From Bacteroidales bacterium (lineage in GTDB: Bacteria > Bacteroidota > Bacteroidia > Bacteroidales > VadinHA17), in NCBI GenBank assembly GCA_003520925.1, contig DOTV01000032.1, positions 7,741 to 13,901 of the forward strand: a stretch of 6,161 nucleotides of DNA, in the 5' to 3' direction. Under the pieces are notes generated by a model that worked only from the letters and a program-made list of their open reading frames with translations, was not told the DNA's origin and did no database searches. Of this stretch, positions 5,727-6,161 are shown piece by piece. How positions within the stretch are numbered: position 1 is the stretch's first letter; every line of letters begins with the position of its first letter. A program made the translations under genes and the position numbers.

Positions 5727-6161
5727 CTATTTCCCGGGAAGATTTAGTCTTTTTAGAAACTGATCCCATCTGGGATCGCTATGTAGAAAATCAAACTCAG
5801 GAAAGGTTGTGACCCAGGCAGTGAAGGCATGATGAGGTTCGTAATTAATCCATTTAAAGGCTTCATCTTTATTCCCGAGAGCTGCATTCATCTCTGCACG
5901 GCAGAATGCATTCCATGGATCAAGCGGATCTTTTTCAATCCCATTAAGGATTTTTTGAGCTTCGTCACGGTTACCTAATTCAACATATGCAATGCCAAGA
6001 CAATAATTCCACCATGGGTATAAATCAGCCAGCTTCTTATACATTTCAAGTGCTTCATCCTTCCTGCCCATTTTCATATATGTCTTTCCCAGAACAATGT
6101 ATGCGGCATCATAATCCTTCTGTATCTCCATTGATTTACGGGCTTCCTGTATGGCATCATC
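5727..6161 (-). CDS. TPR-repeat protein, C-terminal part (5' end outside window)
   Basis: The frame enters from the right edge and ends at a TAG at 5727-5729, showing 144 residues. An internal ATG at 6129-6131 is not the start, because the upstream codons (DDAIQEARKS) continue a TPR helix. Tetratricopeptide repeats are visible at about residues 17-50 (AAYIVLGKTYMKMGRKDEAL), 51-82 (YCLGIAYVELGNRDEA) and 83-110 (CRAEMNAALGNKDEAF). The end, FDFLHSDPRWDQFLKRLNLP (123-142), is the closing motif usually found after TPR arrays in bacterial signalling and regulatory proteins, for example those with an N-terminal winged-helix, adenylate cyclase or protein kinase domain. TPRs bind partner proteins. The effector domain, if any, lies upstream outside the window, so the full function cannot be stated. 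No gene lies directly downstream. Confidence 0.85.
   Translation of the reverse strand, partial: DDAIQEARKSMEIQKDYDAAYIVLGKTYMKMGRKDEALEMYKKLADLYPWWNYCLGIAYVELGNRDEAQKILNGIEKDPLDPWNAFCRAEMNAALGNKDEAFKWINYEPHHAFTAWVTTFPEFDFLHSDPRWDQFLKRLNLPGK

Overview
The window looks like chromosomal DNA of a member of the Bacteroidota, probably an uncultured Bacteroidales-type lineage. The evidence is indirect: start codons lack a Shine-Dalgarno sequence and sit behind A-rich leaders, there are promoter-like boxes close to TAnnTTTG (one exact match at 2458-2465 on the minus strand), the signal peptides are of a Bacteroidota style, and one lipoprotein has Lys/Glu residues right after its lipidated cysteine. 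I see no rRNA, tRNA, CRISPR array, insertion sequence or phage gene. The genus cannot be read from this much sequence.

Layout: 1-651 (+) is the 3' part of an aldo/keto reductase gene that begins before the window. It converges on a two-gene minus-strand operon at 678-2389, an ABC-2 type exporter whose ATPase (1499-2389) is transcribed first and whose permease (678-1487) follows after 11 bases. A 163-base divergent intergenic region then leads to two plus-strand genes for exported proteins: a secreted M28-family zinc peptidase (2553-3551) and a LamG-like lipoprotein that may face the cell exterior (3670-4479). From 4480 to 5726 the DNA is gene-poor. It contains one convincing small gene (4864-5142, minus; 92 residues, unknown function) between gene-free stretches of 384 and 584 bases. 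In these stretches a few short minus-strand pieces look faintly like broken coding sequence. The window ends inside a minus-strand TPR protein gene, of which only the C-terminal 144 residues are visible (5727-6161).

How the genes relate: the only clear functional unit is the ABC exporter pair. The peptidase and the LamG lipoprotein are both envelope or secreted proteins in the same orientation, but 118 bases separate them and nothing shows a joint pathway. I did not find a convincing new multi-gene system here. The points most worth checking are the small Cys/His-containing protein at 4864-5142, the possible decayed coding pieces on either side of it, and a Glu in place of the usual Asp at one predicted zinc-ligand position of the M28 peptidase.
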